A stretch of DNA of 64,000 nt from Bog-532 sp963720945 (lineage in GTDB: Bacteria > Actinomycetota > Actinomycetes > Streptosporangiales > Streptosporangiaceae). The DNA lies in NCBI GenBank assembly GCA_963720945.1, contig CAVRHH010000031.1, positions 124,001 to 188,000 of the forward strand, read 5' to 3'. Positions 8,891 through 17,116 of this stretch are shown here, piece after piece; positions within the stretch are counted from its first letter, which is position 1, and the number at the start of each line of letters is the position of its first letter. The translations under genes and the position numbers were made by a program. The notes beneath the pieces are model-generated. The model saw only the letters and a program-made list of their open reading frames with translations, ran no database searches and was not told the DNA's origin.

Positions 8891-9226
8891 ATGCGCTACC
8901 TCGGATACACCCTGGGCGACCCGTCCGCCCCGATGACCCCGCCCTCGCCGGAAGACATGGCCAAAATGGGCGCGTTCGTGGAGGAAGCCACCAAGGCGGG
9001 CGTGCTGCTGGCCACCGGCGGGGTCGCCCCGCTGGACGAGGCGGTCAAGGTGCAGTACCACGGCGGCGAGTTCACCGTGCTGGACGGCCCGTTCACCGAG
9101 GCCAAGGAACTGGTCGGCGGCTGGGCGCTGATGGAGTGCCGGGACAAGGCCGAGGCCGTCGAGTGGACCAAGCGGTTCCTGGCCCTGGTGGGCGAGGGCG
9201 AGAGCACGATCCGGCCGGTCTACTGA
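8891..9226 (+). CDS. YCII/DGPF-domain protein
   Basis: A 111-residue YCII-related (DGPF) protein: the family's DGPF motif appears as LDGPFTEAKELVGGW in the middle, and the N-terminus MRYLGYTLGD is typical. The biochemical role of the family is not settled; dehydrogenase or small-molecule binding roles have been proposed. Start ATG 8891 has a good AAGGAG site 7-12 nt upstream. It lies just before an ECF42 sigma factor; DGPF genes and ECF42 genes are characteristically neighbours, and the gene is a likely target of that sigma. Confidence 0.88.
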   Translation: MRYLGYTLGDPSAPMTPPSPEDMAKMGAFVEEATKAGVLLATGGVAPLDEAVKVQYHGGEFTVLDGPFTEAKELVGGWALMECRDKAEAVEWTKRFLALVGEGESTIRPVY

Positions 9227-9339
9227 GCCACTGCCCGCCGTGACCACCGCGAGGGGGTGGTGCCGCCGCCCGCAGCACCGGGCGGCGGCGCCACCCCGTT
9301 CGCTTGCCCGGGTCACCGGCGGGATGGTGTCATCGTGGC

Positions 9340-10614
9340 GTGACCGGTTCGGATACCCATACGGCGGCCGAGGCGGTGGTCCGGATGGAGTGGGCCCGCC
9401 TGGTCGCCACGCTGGCCCGCTACACCGGCGACGTCGGCCTGGGCGAGGAGCTGGCCCAGGACGCCGTGGTCGCGGCGCTGGAACAGTGGCCGGACTCCGG
9501 CGTCCCGGCCAGCCCGGGTGCCTGGCTGACGACCGTGGCCAAGCGGCGCGCCATCGACCTGTTCCGCCGGAACCGTGAGCTGGAACGCAAGTACGCCCAG
9601 ATCGGCCGGGACATAGCAGCCGCGGGCGGCCAGGCCGGGCCGTTCGATCAGGCCGCCGGGGACGACATCGACGACGACATGCTGCGGCTGATCTTCACCG
9701 CGTGCCATCCGGTGCTCGCCGTGCCCGCCCGGGCGGCCCTCACCCTCCGCCTGCTCGGCGGCCTGACCACGGCCGAGATCGCCCGGGCCTACCTGGTGCC
9801 GGAGCCGACGATCGCCCAGCGCATCGTCCGGGCCAAGAAGACCCTGGGCCGGGCGCACGTGCCGTTCGAGACGCCGGACAGCCAGCAGCGCCCGGCCCGG
9901 CTGTCGTCCGTCCTTGAGGTCATGTACCTCATTTTTAACGAGGGCTACTCGGCCACCGCGGGCGACGACTGGACGCGCCCGGACCTGTGCCACGAGGCGC
10001 TCCGGCTGGGCCGCCTGCTGGCTCAGCTCGCGCCGGCCGAGCCGGAGGTGCACGGGCTGGTCGCGCTGATGGAAATCCAGGCGTCCCGGCTCCGGGCCCG
10101 CACCGGGCCGTCCGGCGAGCCGGTGCTGCTGCTCGACCAGGACCGGGCGCGGTGGGACCGGCTGCTCATCAACCGCGGCCTGGCCGCCCTGGCCCGCGCG
10201 GAGCAGCTCGGCGGCGCGCACGGCCCGTACGCGCTGCAGGCCGCCATCGCCGCCTGCCACGCCCGCGCCTTCCGGCCGGAGGACACCGACTGGGCCCGCA
10301 TCACCCAGCTCTACGGCGTCCTGGCGGCCGTGCTGCCCTCACCGGTGGTCGAGCTGAACCGCGCCGTTGCGGTGTCGATGGCGTACGGCCCGCAGGCCGG
10401 GCTGGACCTGGTGGACCAGCTCGTCGGCGAGCCGTCGCTGCGGAACTATCACCTGCTGGCCAGCGTCCGCGGTGACCTGCTGATGAAGCTGGGCCGCCCC
10501 GCCGAGGCGCAGGCCGAGTTCGAGCGCGCCGCCGAGCTCACCCGGAACGGGCCGGAACGGGAGCTGACCGCCGCGCGGGCCCGGCAGGCGCGCCAGGCCC
10601 GCACGGCAGGCTGA
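9340..10614 (+). CDS. ECF42-group RNA polymerase sigma factor
   Basis: A 424-residue sigma-70 family protein. Sigma-2 region lies at about residues 1-85 (LGEELAQDAVVAALEQW, then AWLTTVAKRRAIDLFRR) and sigma-4 at about 110-175 (LTTAEIARAYLVPEPTIAQR). It is followed by a 220-residue helical, TPR-like C-terminal extension (VHGLVALMEIQASR, YALQAAIAACHA, VELNRAVAVSMAYGP). That extension and the adjacent DGPF gene define group ECF42, which has no membrane anti-sigma factor; the extension is thought to control activity. The start is taken as GTG 9340; frame-compatible ATG 9304 would add 12 unlikely residues. Confidence 0.88.
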   Translation: MTGSDTHTAAEAVVRMEWARLVATLARYTGDVGLGEELAQDAVVAALEQWPDSGVPASPGAWLTTVAKRRAIDLFRRNRELERKYAQIGRDIAAAGGQAGPFDQAAGDDIDDDMLRLIFTACHPVLAVPARAALTLRLLGGLTTAEIARAYLVPEPTIAQRIVRAKKTLGRAHVPFETPDSQQRPARLSSVLEVMYLIFNEGYSATAGDDWTRPDLCHEALRLGRLLAQLAPAEPEVHGLVALMEIQASRLRARTGPSGEPVLLLDQDRARWDRLLINRGLAALARAEQLGGAHGPYALQAAIAACHARAFRPEDTDWARITQLYGVLAAVLPSPVVELNRAVAVSMAYGPQAGLDLVDQLVGEPSLRNYHLLASVRGDLLMKLGRPAEAQAEFERAAELTRNGPERELTAARARQARQARTAG

Positions 10615-10634
10615 CTCCGGTCACCGGTCACCGG

Positions 10635-10737
10635 TCAGAGCGCGGCGTACAGCGCCCGCTCGAAGTCCTGGCACAGGGCGAACGCCTCCGGCGTGACGAA
10701 CGGCAGGAAGTTGCTGCAGATCGATAATGCCCTCCCT
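10635..10737 (-). pseudogene. Possible 3' remnant of an unidentified gene
   Basis: Read on the minus strand, the last 30 codons give SICSNFLPFVTPEAFALC then QDFERALYAAL and a TGA at 10637-10635. This looks like a genuine protein C-terminus, but there is no start codon or further coding sequence upstream; the next gene begins 97 nt away on the other strand. Probably a deletion remnant; family unknown. Confidence 0.3.
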
Positions 10738-10833
10738 TGCCCGGTACGGGCACCGTCGCCCGCCGGCGCCATTGTCCCTCAGCGCGGGCCGCCCGCCTAT
10801 CCCGGAACGCGACGCGCCTTCTACGATGAGCCC

Positions 10834-11685
10834 GTGTCTATCCGGGCGATTGACTTTCACGTGCACCTGCCCACCCCCGACTGGCTGGACGGCAGCATGG
10901 CCGGCTACGTCGAGGCGGCCGAGGCGTACTTCCGCTCGCCGGTGCAGCGGCAGTCGCTGGCCGGGCTGGCGGACCAGTACCGCGGGCTCGGCCTGATGGC
11001 CGTCCTGCTGGCCTGGGACGCTGAGACCGCGACCGGCCGCCCCCGGGTGCCGAACGAGACCGTCGCGGCCGCCTGCCGGGACTACCCGGACGTCTTCACC
11101 GGCCTGGGCTCGGTCGACCCGCACAAGGGCGGTGCCGCCGTCGCCGAGGTGGCGAACATCGCCGCGCTCGGGCTGCGCGGGGTCAAGTTCCACCCGTCCC
11201 TGCAGGCGTTCGACCCCAGCGACCCGCAGTTCTGGCCGGTCTTCGCCGCGTGCCAGGAGCACGGCCTGCTGGCCCTGTTCCACACCGGGACGAGCGGGAT
11301 CGGCGCGCGGCAGCCCGGCGGCCAGGGCATCCGCATCGACTTTGCGCACCCGCTGCGGCTCGACCCGGTGGCCGCCGCCCATCCCGGGCTGACCGTGGTC
11401 GCCGCGCATTTCGGCTGGCCCTGGCAGATGGACCTGATCGCGGTGGCCCTGCATAAGACCAACGTGTACATCGACATCTCCGGCTGGTCGCCGCGCCGGA
11501 TCCCGGCCGAGGTCATCAGCGAGCTGACGGGCCGCCTGTCCGGCCAGTTCGTCTGGGGCAGCGACTACCCGTTCATCGCCCCCGAACGGTGCCTGTCCGA
11601 GCTCGGCGGCCTCGGCATCAAGCCGGACGTCCTGGACGCCGTGCTGCGCGCCAACGCGGCCCGCATCCTGGGCCTGGACGTCTAG
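10834..11685 (+). CDS. Amidohydrolase family protein
   Basis: A metal-dependent hydrolase of the amidohydrolase-2 type, 283 residues. The N-terminal IDFHVHLP supplies the first two metal His, GVKFHPSLQAF the strand-4 region, ALFHTG and VVAAHFGWPW further His ligands, and WGSDYPF the catalytic Asp. Members hydrolyse or decarboxylate small aromatic and carboxylic acids; the substrate here is unknown. Start: GTG 10834, chosen because the fold's first strand begins five residues later. Its stop overlaps by 4 nt the stop of the convergent CocE gene. Confidence 0.87.
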   Translation: MSIRAIDFHVHLPTPDWLDGSMAGYVEAAEAYFRSPVQRQSLAGLADQYRGLGLMAVLLAWDAETATGRPRVPNETVAAACRDYPDVFTGLGSVDPHKGGAAVAEVANIAALGLRGVKFHPSLQAFDPSDPQFWPVFAACQEHGLLALFHTGTSGIGARQPGGQGIRIDFAHPLRLDPVAAAHPGLTVVAAHFGWPWQMDLIAVALHKTNVYIDISGWSPRRIPAEVISELTGRLSGQFVWGSDYPFIAPERCLSELGGLGIKPDVLDAVLRANAARILGLDV

Positions 11686-13307
11686 CCAGGCCGCCGCGCG
11701 CTCACCAGCAGCCGGGACGGCCGGGCCGGGGTGTGCCAGAGCCGGTTGACGGCCCGCACGCCTTCGGTCTCGGTGACCATGTCCCCGCCCGTGCCCAGGT
11801 TGACGTCGAACTTCGGGAAGGCCGACGAGGCGATCTCGACCCGCATCCGGTGCCCGGCCGGCAGCCGCACGCAGGTGTCCCACATCGGGATCGTGACCTC
11901 ATACACCTCGCCCGGGGTGACCGGTTCCGCCCGGCGGAAACCGTTCCGGTACCGCAGCCGCACCATCCCGTCGCAGAGCCGCTGCGCGAACCCACTGGGG
12001 TGCACGTCCGCCAGCCTGGCCATCACGTCGGTGTCCGCCGCCGAGGTCGCGACGTGCGCGACCACCTGGACCGGCCCGATGATCTCCAGCGGTTCGTCCA
12101 GCGGGCCGCTAGTGTAGACGAGCACGTCGCCGCGGCTCTGCACGCCGCTGTAGTCGTCCGGGCCGCCGATCTGCGCGTAGCTGGCGTCCGTGATGAACGG
12201 CACCGGCCGGTCCGGGTCGTGCGTCCACTCGTCGGGCGGCTGCCCGTCCGGGGCCGGGGCACGGTCCAGCCGGCCGTCCCCGAACCGGCTGTTGGCCCGG
12301 CCCTCGCTGGCGAAGTGGAACACCGCCGGCTGGCTGCCCGCGGGTGGCCAGGACCGTTCGTCGCGCCATTCGTTCACGCCCATGACGAAGATCCGCACCG
12401 GGGCGGGTGGCGGTTCCGGCGTCACCTTCCGGATGTGCTCGTCGAGGAAGGCGATGACGTAACCGTCGAGATCGATCAGCGCGTCCGGGCCGAAGTCGAC
12501 CTCGCCCAGGGTGCGGGTAGTGTTCACCCGGTGCCCCCACCCGCCCATGAGCAGCCGCTGGCCCGCCCGGCCGGCGGCGGTCATCGCGGCGAAGTTGGCC
12601 GGGGTGCCGATCTCCTCGTCGTCGTACCAGCCGGACACGTGCAGCACCGGCAGGTCGATCTCGCCGATCCGGTGCTGGTAGCGGACCGGCTCCCACCAGT
12701 CGTCCAGGGTGGGATGCTGCAGCTCGGCCCGCCAGTTGGCGGACACGAACCCGGCCGCCTCGTCCATCGTCGCCAGCGGCCGGTGCCGGAAGACCGCCCC
12801 CCAGTCCACGTCGTCGGTGTACTGCGGGACCCGGCCGTCGGTCAGCCGCTGCCAGCTGACCTGCATCGGCCACGGCACGCCGGTGGGGCACTCCACGAAG
12901 GGGTCGCTGGGCGTCACCATGCACACCATCGCGCGCAGCGCGGGCGGCTGCTGCAGCGCGGTCAGCCACTGGATCCGGCCGCCGTAACTGCCCCCGTACG
13001 TCGCGACGTCGCCGGTGCACCAGTCCCGGGCGGCGGCCCACGCGACGGCGTCAGCCCCGTCCGGCCCGTCGTTGCGGTACGGCTCGAACACCCCGTCGGA
13101 GTCGCCCCGCCCGCGGACGTCCACGCTGACGAACGCGTACCCGGCGCGGGCGAAGACCGCCGCGCGTTTAGCCTGCTGCTGGCCCGACTTGCCGTACGGC
13201 GTCCGCATGACGATCGCCGGCACGGGCTGGGCCGCGGGCAGCACCAGATCCGCGGACAGCGTGCTCCCGTCCCGCAGCGGGACACGGACGTTGAACCGCC
13301 GGATCAC
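11682..13307 (-). CDS. CocE/NonD family acyl-peptide-type hydrolase
   Basis: An alpha/beta hydrolase of the X-Pro dipeptidyl-peptidase S15/CocE family, 541 residues. The nucleophile Ser is in YGGSYGG (about residue 106), the Asp in SGWYDDEEIG, and the His in GGWGHRVN. The C-terminal 200 residues form the jelly-roll domain typical of the family (VYTSGPLDEPLEI ... AGHRMRVEIASSAFP). The family cleaves esters or peptides. Start: GTG 13307 (VIRRFNVRVPLRDG); the frame is open further upstream only as a shadow of the VOC gene. No signal peptide. It follows the VOC gene by 43 nt, in the same direction. Confidence 0.88.
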   Translation of the reverse strand: MIRRFNVRVPLRDGSTLSADLVLPAAQPVPAIVMRTPYGKSGQQQAKRAAVFARAGYAFVSVDVRGRGDSDGVFEPYRNDGPDGADAVAWAAARDWCTGDVATYGGSYGGRIQWLTALQQPPALRAMVCMVTPSDPFVECPTGVPWPMQVSWQRLTDGRVPQYTDDVDWGAVFRHRPLATMDEAAGFVSANWRAELQHPTLDDWWEPVRYQHRIGEIDLPVLHVSGWYDDEEIGTPANFAAMTAAGRAGQRLLMGGWGHRVNTTRTLGEVDFGPDALIDLDGYVIAFLDEHIRKVTPEPPPAPVRIFVMGVNEWRDERSWPPAGSQPAVFHFASEGRANSRFGDGRLDRAPAPDGQPPDEWTHDPDRPVPFITDASYAQIGGPDDYSGVQSRGDVLVYTSGPLDEPLEIIGPVQVVAHVATSAADTDVMARLADVHPSGFAQRLCDGMVRLRYRNGFRRAEPVTPGEVYEVTIPMWDTCVRLPAGHRMRVEIASSAFPKFDVNLGTGGDMVTETEGVRAVNRLWHTPARPSRLLVSARRPG

Positions 13308-13350
13308 CTCAGGCCCAGCCACGCCAGGATATCCAGCCACGCCAGGGATA

Positions 13351-13713
13351 TCACGTGGGCGCTCCCGGCCGCGGCGGCGAGGGATGCCGCGGCTCATAGA
13401 TCCCGAACTGCTCCCCATCGGGCAGCCGGATACTGGCCAGCAGCCCCCAGCCCTGGTCGGCGACGTCGCTGGCGATCTCGGCCCCTTTGTCCCGCAGGTC
13501 CGCACATGTGGCGTGAATGTCGTCGCACATCAGGTACAGCTCGTGCCGCCCCGGGCCGTCCGCCGGGTGAACGGCCAGCTCCGCGGGCGGCAGCCCGAAG
13601 ATGCGCCAGTCGTGCCCCGCGTCCACCGACGGCAGGTCCAGCACAGAGCCGAAGAACGCCCGGAGCTTCTCCGCCTGCGGCGAGAAGACGATCGCGTGCA
13701 CCCCAGTAATCAC
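13351..13713 (-). CDS. VOC (glyoxalase/bleomycin-resistance) family protein
   Basis: A 120-residue protein with the VOC beta-alpha-beta-beta-beta fold: VHAIVFSPQAEKLRAFFGSV at the N-terminus, then HELYLMCDDIHATCADLRDKGAEI and LPDGEQFGIYEPRHP. The conserved metal Glu is provided by the DGEQFGIYEP strand region. This family covers glyoxalases, dioxygenases and drug-binding proteins; its role here is unknown. Start GTG 13713. It is divergent from the P-loop kinase gene and co-directional with the CocE gene. Confidence 0.85.
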   Translation of the reverse strand: MITGVHAIVFSPQAEKLRAFFGSVLDLPSVDAGHDWRIFGLPPAELAVHPADGPGRHELYLMCDDIHATCADLRDKGAEIASDVADQGWGLLASIRLPDGEQFGIYEPRHPSPPRPGAPT

Positions 13714-13770
13714 GGTGTGATCGTAACCCGCCCGCCCCCCGGGTGCTGCCGCGCCGTATCCTCGCTGACC

Positions 13771-14364
13771 ATGGGCGTTCCCGCGGCCGTGTGGGTGGTG
13801 GCCGGCCCGCCCGGAGCCGGCAAGAGCACGGTCGCCGGCCTCCTGCTGGCCATGCTGCGCCCGGTGCCGGCGCTGCTCGACAAGGACACCATGTACGGCT
13901 CCTTCGCGGCCGCCACGCTCGCCGCCGGCGGGCGCCCGCCCGGTGAGCGCGAGGGCCCCTGGTACGACGCGCACATCAAGGTGCACGAGTACGCGGGCAT
14001 GACGTCCACCGCCCGCGAGATCCGCGCGCACGGCTGCCCCGTCCTGCTGTCCGGCCCGTTTACCCAGCAGATCCACGACGCCGCCCGGTGGCGGGCCTGG
14101 GCGGGCGACCTCGGCGGCGGCACCGTGCACCTGGTCTGGGTCAGGTCGGACGCGGCCACCCTGCGCCAGCGCCTCGTCGCCCGCGGCAGCCCACGGGACG
14201 CCGCCAAGCTGGCGCAGTTCGCCGCGTTCACCGCCAGCATGCGCCTCGGTACCCCGCCGGCCGCTCCGCACGCCGTCATCGACAACCGCCTGACCGCCCC
14301 GGGCCTGCGCGAACAGGTCGCCGGCCTGGTCGCGGCCGCCGGCCCGGCCCCGGGGCCCCCGTGA
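13771..14364 (+). CDS. AAA/P-loop kinase-like protein
   Basis: A 197-residue single P-loop protein. Walker A GPPGAGKST is at residues 12-20, DKDTMYG follows as a substrate-binding element, and LSGPFTQQI and VRSDAATLRQRLVARGSP correspond to the Walker B and lid regions of small-molecule or gluconate/Zeta-toxin-like kinases. It probably phosphorylates a small substrate. ATG 13771 gives a natural N-terminus directly before the first strand. The next gene begins 45 nt downstream in the same direction. Confidence 0.82.
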   Translation: MGVPAAVWVVAGPPGAGKSTVAGLLLAMLRPVPALLDKDTMYGSFAAATLAAGGRPPGEREGPWYDAHIKVHEYAGMTSTAREIRAHGCPVLLSGPFTQQIHDAARWRAWAGDLGGGTVHLVWVRSDAATLRQRLVARGSPRDAAKLAQFAAFTASMRLGTPPAAPHAVIDNRLTAPGLREQVAGLVAAAGPAPGPP

Positions 14365-14409
14365 CACACGCCCGAAGCTCATCGACGAATTCGCTGGAGG
14401 AAGACGACC

Positions 14410-15495
14410 ATGCAGACGTTGCTGCCCGGAATCACCGCGGAGCGGGTGCCGACCAGCCGGCTGACCGTCGGCATGCTGTCGGTGACCGGGCGGCCCGGTC
14501 CCGGGGGGCCGCCGGGGCCCGCCGTGCTGTTCGTGCACGGGAACGTGTCGTCCTCGCTGTTCTGGCAGCCGGCCATGCTGGCGCTGCCCGAGCCGTACCG
14601 CCCGCTGGCCATGGACCTGCGCGGGTTCGGCGGCACCGACCCGGAACCGGTGGACGCTACCCGCGGGGTCCGCGACTACGCCGATGACCTGGCCGCCGTC
14701 ATCGACGCGCTCGGCCTGGACGCCGTGCACCTGGTCGGGTGGAGCATGGGCGGCGGGGTGGTCCTGCAGTACCTGGTCGACCGGCCCGGCAGCCACCGGG
14801 TCGCGTCGCTGACGCTGGTGGATCCGGTCTCCCCGTTCGGGTTCGGCGGCACCCGGGGCGTGGCCGGCACGCTGTGCGACCCGTCGGGGGCGGGCTCCGG
14901 CGGGGGCGCCGCCAGCCAGGACTTCATCGCCCGGCTCGCGGCCGGCGACCGCTCCGGCGCCAGCCCGCTGTCCCCGCGGCAGGTGCTGCTGGCCCACTAC
15001 GTCAAGCCCCCGCACGTGCCCGAGCAGCTGGACATCTTCGTGGAATCGATGCTGTCCACCCGGCTGGGCGACGACCACTATCCCGGCACCGCGCGCGCCG
15101 TCGGGGTCTGGCCGGGCATTGCCCCCGGCGACCGCGGCGTGCTCAACACGATGGCGCCCACCCACTTCCGGATCGGCGACCTGTCCGGCGTGCGGCCCAA
15201 GCCGCCGATCCTGTGGCTGCGCGGGGCGGACGACGTCATCGTCTCGGACACCTCCCTGTACGACCTGGCCTACCTGGGCTCGATCGGCGCGGTGCCGGAC
15301 TGGCCGGGGGAGGAGACGTGGCCACCGCAACCCATGGTGGCCCAGACCCGCGCCGTCCTCGACGGCTACGCGACGGCCGGCGGCCGCTACCGCGAGGTCG
15401 TCGTCGAGGACGCCGGCCACGGTCCCCACCTGGACCAGCCCGAGCACTTCCAGGCTGAGCTGACCGCCCACCTGGGCGCGGCGGGCGGCGTGTGA
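14410..15495 (+). CDS. Alpha/beta hydrolase
   Basis: A 361-residue alpha/beta hydrolase. The oxyanion region is VLFVHGN, the nucleophile elbow GWSMGGG (about residue 115), the acid Asp in RGADDVIV, and the catalytic His in DAGHGPHLDQPEHF. A long Gly/Ser-rich insertion (SGAGSGGGAASQ) lies in the cap region. The substrate is unknown. Start ATG 14410 has a strong GGAGGAAG site 8-15 nt upstream. It is likely co-transcribed with the P-loop kinase gene. Confidence 0.87.
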   Translation: MQTLLPGITAERVPTSRLTVGMLSVTGRPGPGGPPGPAVLFVHGNVSSSLFWQPAMLALPEPYRPLAMDLRGFGGTDPEPVDATRGVRDYADDLAAVIDALGLDAVHLVGWSMGGGVVLQYLVDRPGSHRVASLTLVDPVSPFGFGGTRGVAGTLCDPSGAGSGGGAASQDFIARLAAGDRSGASPLSPRQVLLAHYVKPPHVPEQLDIFVESMLSTRLGDDHYPGTARAVGVWPGIAPGDRGVLNTMAPTHFRIGDLSGVRPKPPILWLRGADDVIVSDTSLYDLAYLGSIGAVPDWPGEETWPPQPMVAQTRAVLDGYATAGGRYREVVVEDAGHGPHLDQPEHFQAELTAHLGAAGGV

Positions 15496-15556
15496 GCGCC
15501 TGAATGCGCAGCTCAGCGGCGCGTGCCGGCGCAGCCCACCGGGACGCCTTCCTATA

Positions 15557-15566
15557 TGACCGGTCA
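15557..15566. promoter_or_regulatory. Palindromic operator candidate
   Basis: TGACCGGTCA is a perfect 10-bp palindrome in an AT-richer patch (ctatatg ... cagtaacc) between two hydrolase genes. TetR-type operators often look like this, but no regulator can be assigned. Confidence 0.3.
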
Positions 15567-15641
15567 GTAACCACCCCTTCCGGCGGCCATGCTCAGCTGG
15601 TAAGCATGTTGCTAAAGGCGAACTATCGGCCGCAGCGCAGG

Positions 15642-15689
15642 CCAATGGAGAGCCCAATGGAGAGCCCAATGGAGAGCACGGTGGAGAGC
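15642..15689 (+). repeat. Four tandem 12-bp repeats carrying Shine-Dalgarno-like cores
   Basis: Unit ccaatggagagc occurs at 15642-15653, 15654-15665 and 15666-15677, and a degenerate copy (acggtggagagc) at 15678-15689. Each has GGAGAG, and the last copy is placed correctly to serve ATG 15697. Each unit also has an in-frame ATG or GTG, so an upstream frame (Met-Glu-Ser-Pro repeats) runs into the hydrolase start and stops at 15707. Confidence 0.8.
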
Positions 15690-15696
15690 AGACGGC

Positions 15697-16812
15697 ATGG
15701 TGTTTGACCGAGCGGTACGGCACGGCGCGGGTGAGACCTTCGGCGGCCGCTCACGGTGGACCGACGTCGACGGCCCGGTGCACTACCTCGATTTCGGCGG
15801 CCCGTCCCGCGCTCCGGTGATCGTCGCCGTGCACGGGCTGGGCGGGTCGGCGGTGAACTGGTCCGCGATCGCCCCCCTGCTCACCAGCCACTACCGGCTG
15901 ATCGCCCCGGACCTGGCCGGGTTCGGCCTGACCCGGCTGGCCGGCCGGGACGCCACCGTGTTCGCGAACCGCACCCTGTTGCACCGCTTCATCGAATCGG
16001 TGCCGGCCGCCGCGAAGAAGCCCGTCATCCTGATGGGCAACTCGATGGGCGGCATGATCTGCGTGCTAGAGGCCAGCGCCGTCCCGGAGACGGTGGCGGC
16101 GCTGATCCTCGTCGACTCGGCGCTGCCGTTCGTGCTCGTGCGGCCCGACCCGCTCATCGCCACGACGTTCGCCCTGTACGGCACGCCCGGCGTTGGCGGC
16201 CTGATGCGCAGCCTGCGCCGCGACCCGCCACCGGACGTCCAGGTGGCCCGGCTGCTGTCGGTCTGCTGCGCCGACTCCTCCCGGGTGCCGGCCCTGACGG
16301 TCGCCCAGCACGTGGAGATGGAGCGCCGCCGGGCCGATTTCCCCGACAAGAGCCAGGCGCTCAACACCGCCATGCGGTCCGTCGTGCACACGATCGGCCG
16401 GCGGCGCGGGCAGGTCTACCGCGCGATCGTCGATTCGGTCCGCTGCCCGGTGCTGCTGCTGCAGGGGGATCGCGACCGGCTGGTGCCGGTGGCCGTGGCC
16501 CGGGCCGCCGCGCGCGCCCACCCCGACTGGACGCTGGCGGTGCTGCCGGGCATCGGCCACGTGCCCCAGCTCGAGGCGCCCGGCGAGACGGCCGGGCTGA
16601 TCACCGGCTGGCTCGGCCAAAGGGCCCCGGCGGGCCCGCTGAGCCGCCCGGACGCGAGCCGGGCCGTCAAGGACGCGCGGACGGGCAGCAGTTTAAGAGC
16701 CGCCATCGCCACCGGCCGCGAGCGCGTCAGAAAGTCGGCCGCCCGGGCGCGCAGCCGGGCAGGCCGCCGGGCCGCCCGCAGGGGCCCAAGGTCCGCCCGT
16801 TTACGGGATTAA
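15697..16812 (+). CDS. Alpha/beta hydrolase with basic C-terminal tail
   Basis: A 371-residue alpha/beta hydrolase: oxyanion HGLGGSAVNW, nucleophile elbow MGNSMGGM (about residue 112), acid Asp in GDRDRLVPV, His in PGIGHVPQLEAP. The core ends near residue 310; the last 60 residues are Arg/Ala-rich and basic (RERVRKSAARARSRAGRR), unusual for the family, and may bind nucleic acid or acidic lipid, or simply reflect readthrough of GC-rich sequence. The start is fixed by the adjacent GGAGAG in the last 12-bp repeat. Confidence 0.85.
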   Translation: MVFDRAVRHGAGETFGGRSRWTDVDGPVHYLDFGGPSRAPVIVAVHGLGGSAVNWSAIAPLLTSHYRLIAPDLAGFGLTRLAGRDATVFANRTLLHRFIESVPAAAKKPVILMGNSMGGMICVLEASAVPETVAALILVDSALPFVLVRPDPLIATTFALYGTPGVGGLMRSLRRDPPPDVQVARLLSVCCADSSRVPALTVAQHVEMERRRADFPDKSQALNTAMRSVVHTIGRRRGQVYRAIVDSVRCPVLLLQGDRDRLVPVAVARAAARAHPDWTLAVLPGIGHVPQLEAPGETAGLITGWLGQRAPAGPLSRPDASRAVKDARTGSSLRAAIATGRERVRKSAARARSRAGRRAARRGPRSARLRD

Positions 16813-17020
16813 CGCCCTGGCTGTCCCGTTCATCCTGGCTGAGGCTGGCGGGCAGAACCTGGCCACCGGCGAACGCCGCCGCTGGCCGCCAGCTGGGCCC
16901 GCGCGTTCAAAAGGGCCTGAGAACGCCGGCGTCACCGCCGACTACGACGCCGCGCCCGACCTGGACGTCCTGGTCGGCGGGATCGGCCGCAGCCTGGCCG
17001 AACTCCGCGCACGCCAATAG
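16802..17020 (+). pseudogene. Possible gene remnant with a protein-like C-terminus
   Basis: A frame distinct from the preceding hydrolase reads YGINALAVPFILAEAGG, continues without stop and ends in AGVTADYDAAPDLDVLVGG then IGRSLAELRARQ and TAG at 17018-17020. It looks like real protein but has no start codon of its own and no recognised family. It may be the tail of a gene whose front was lost, so I treat it as tentative. Confidence 0.28.
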
Positions 17021-17116
17021 AACTCCCCGGCGGGGGAAAATATACTGCCGCTGTCCGCGCCGAGAGCGCACCCGCTGCCGCGGTGGCCAGGCCAGGCGCA
17101 GACGGTGGGAGGCGTC

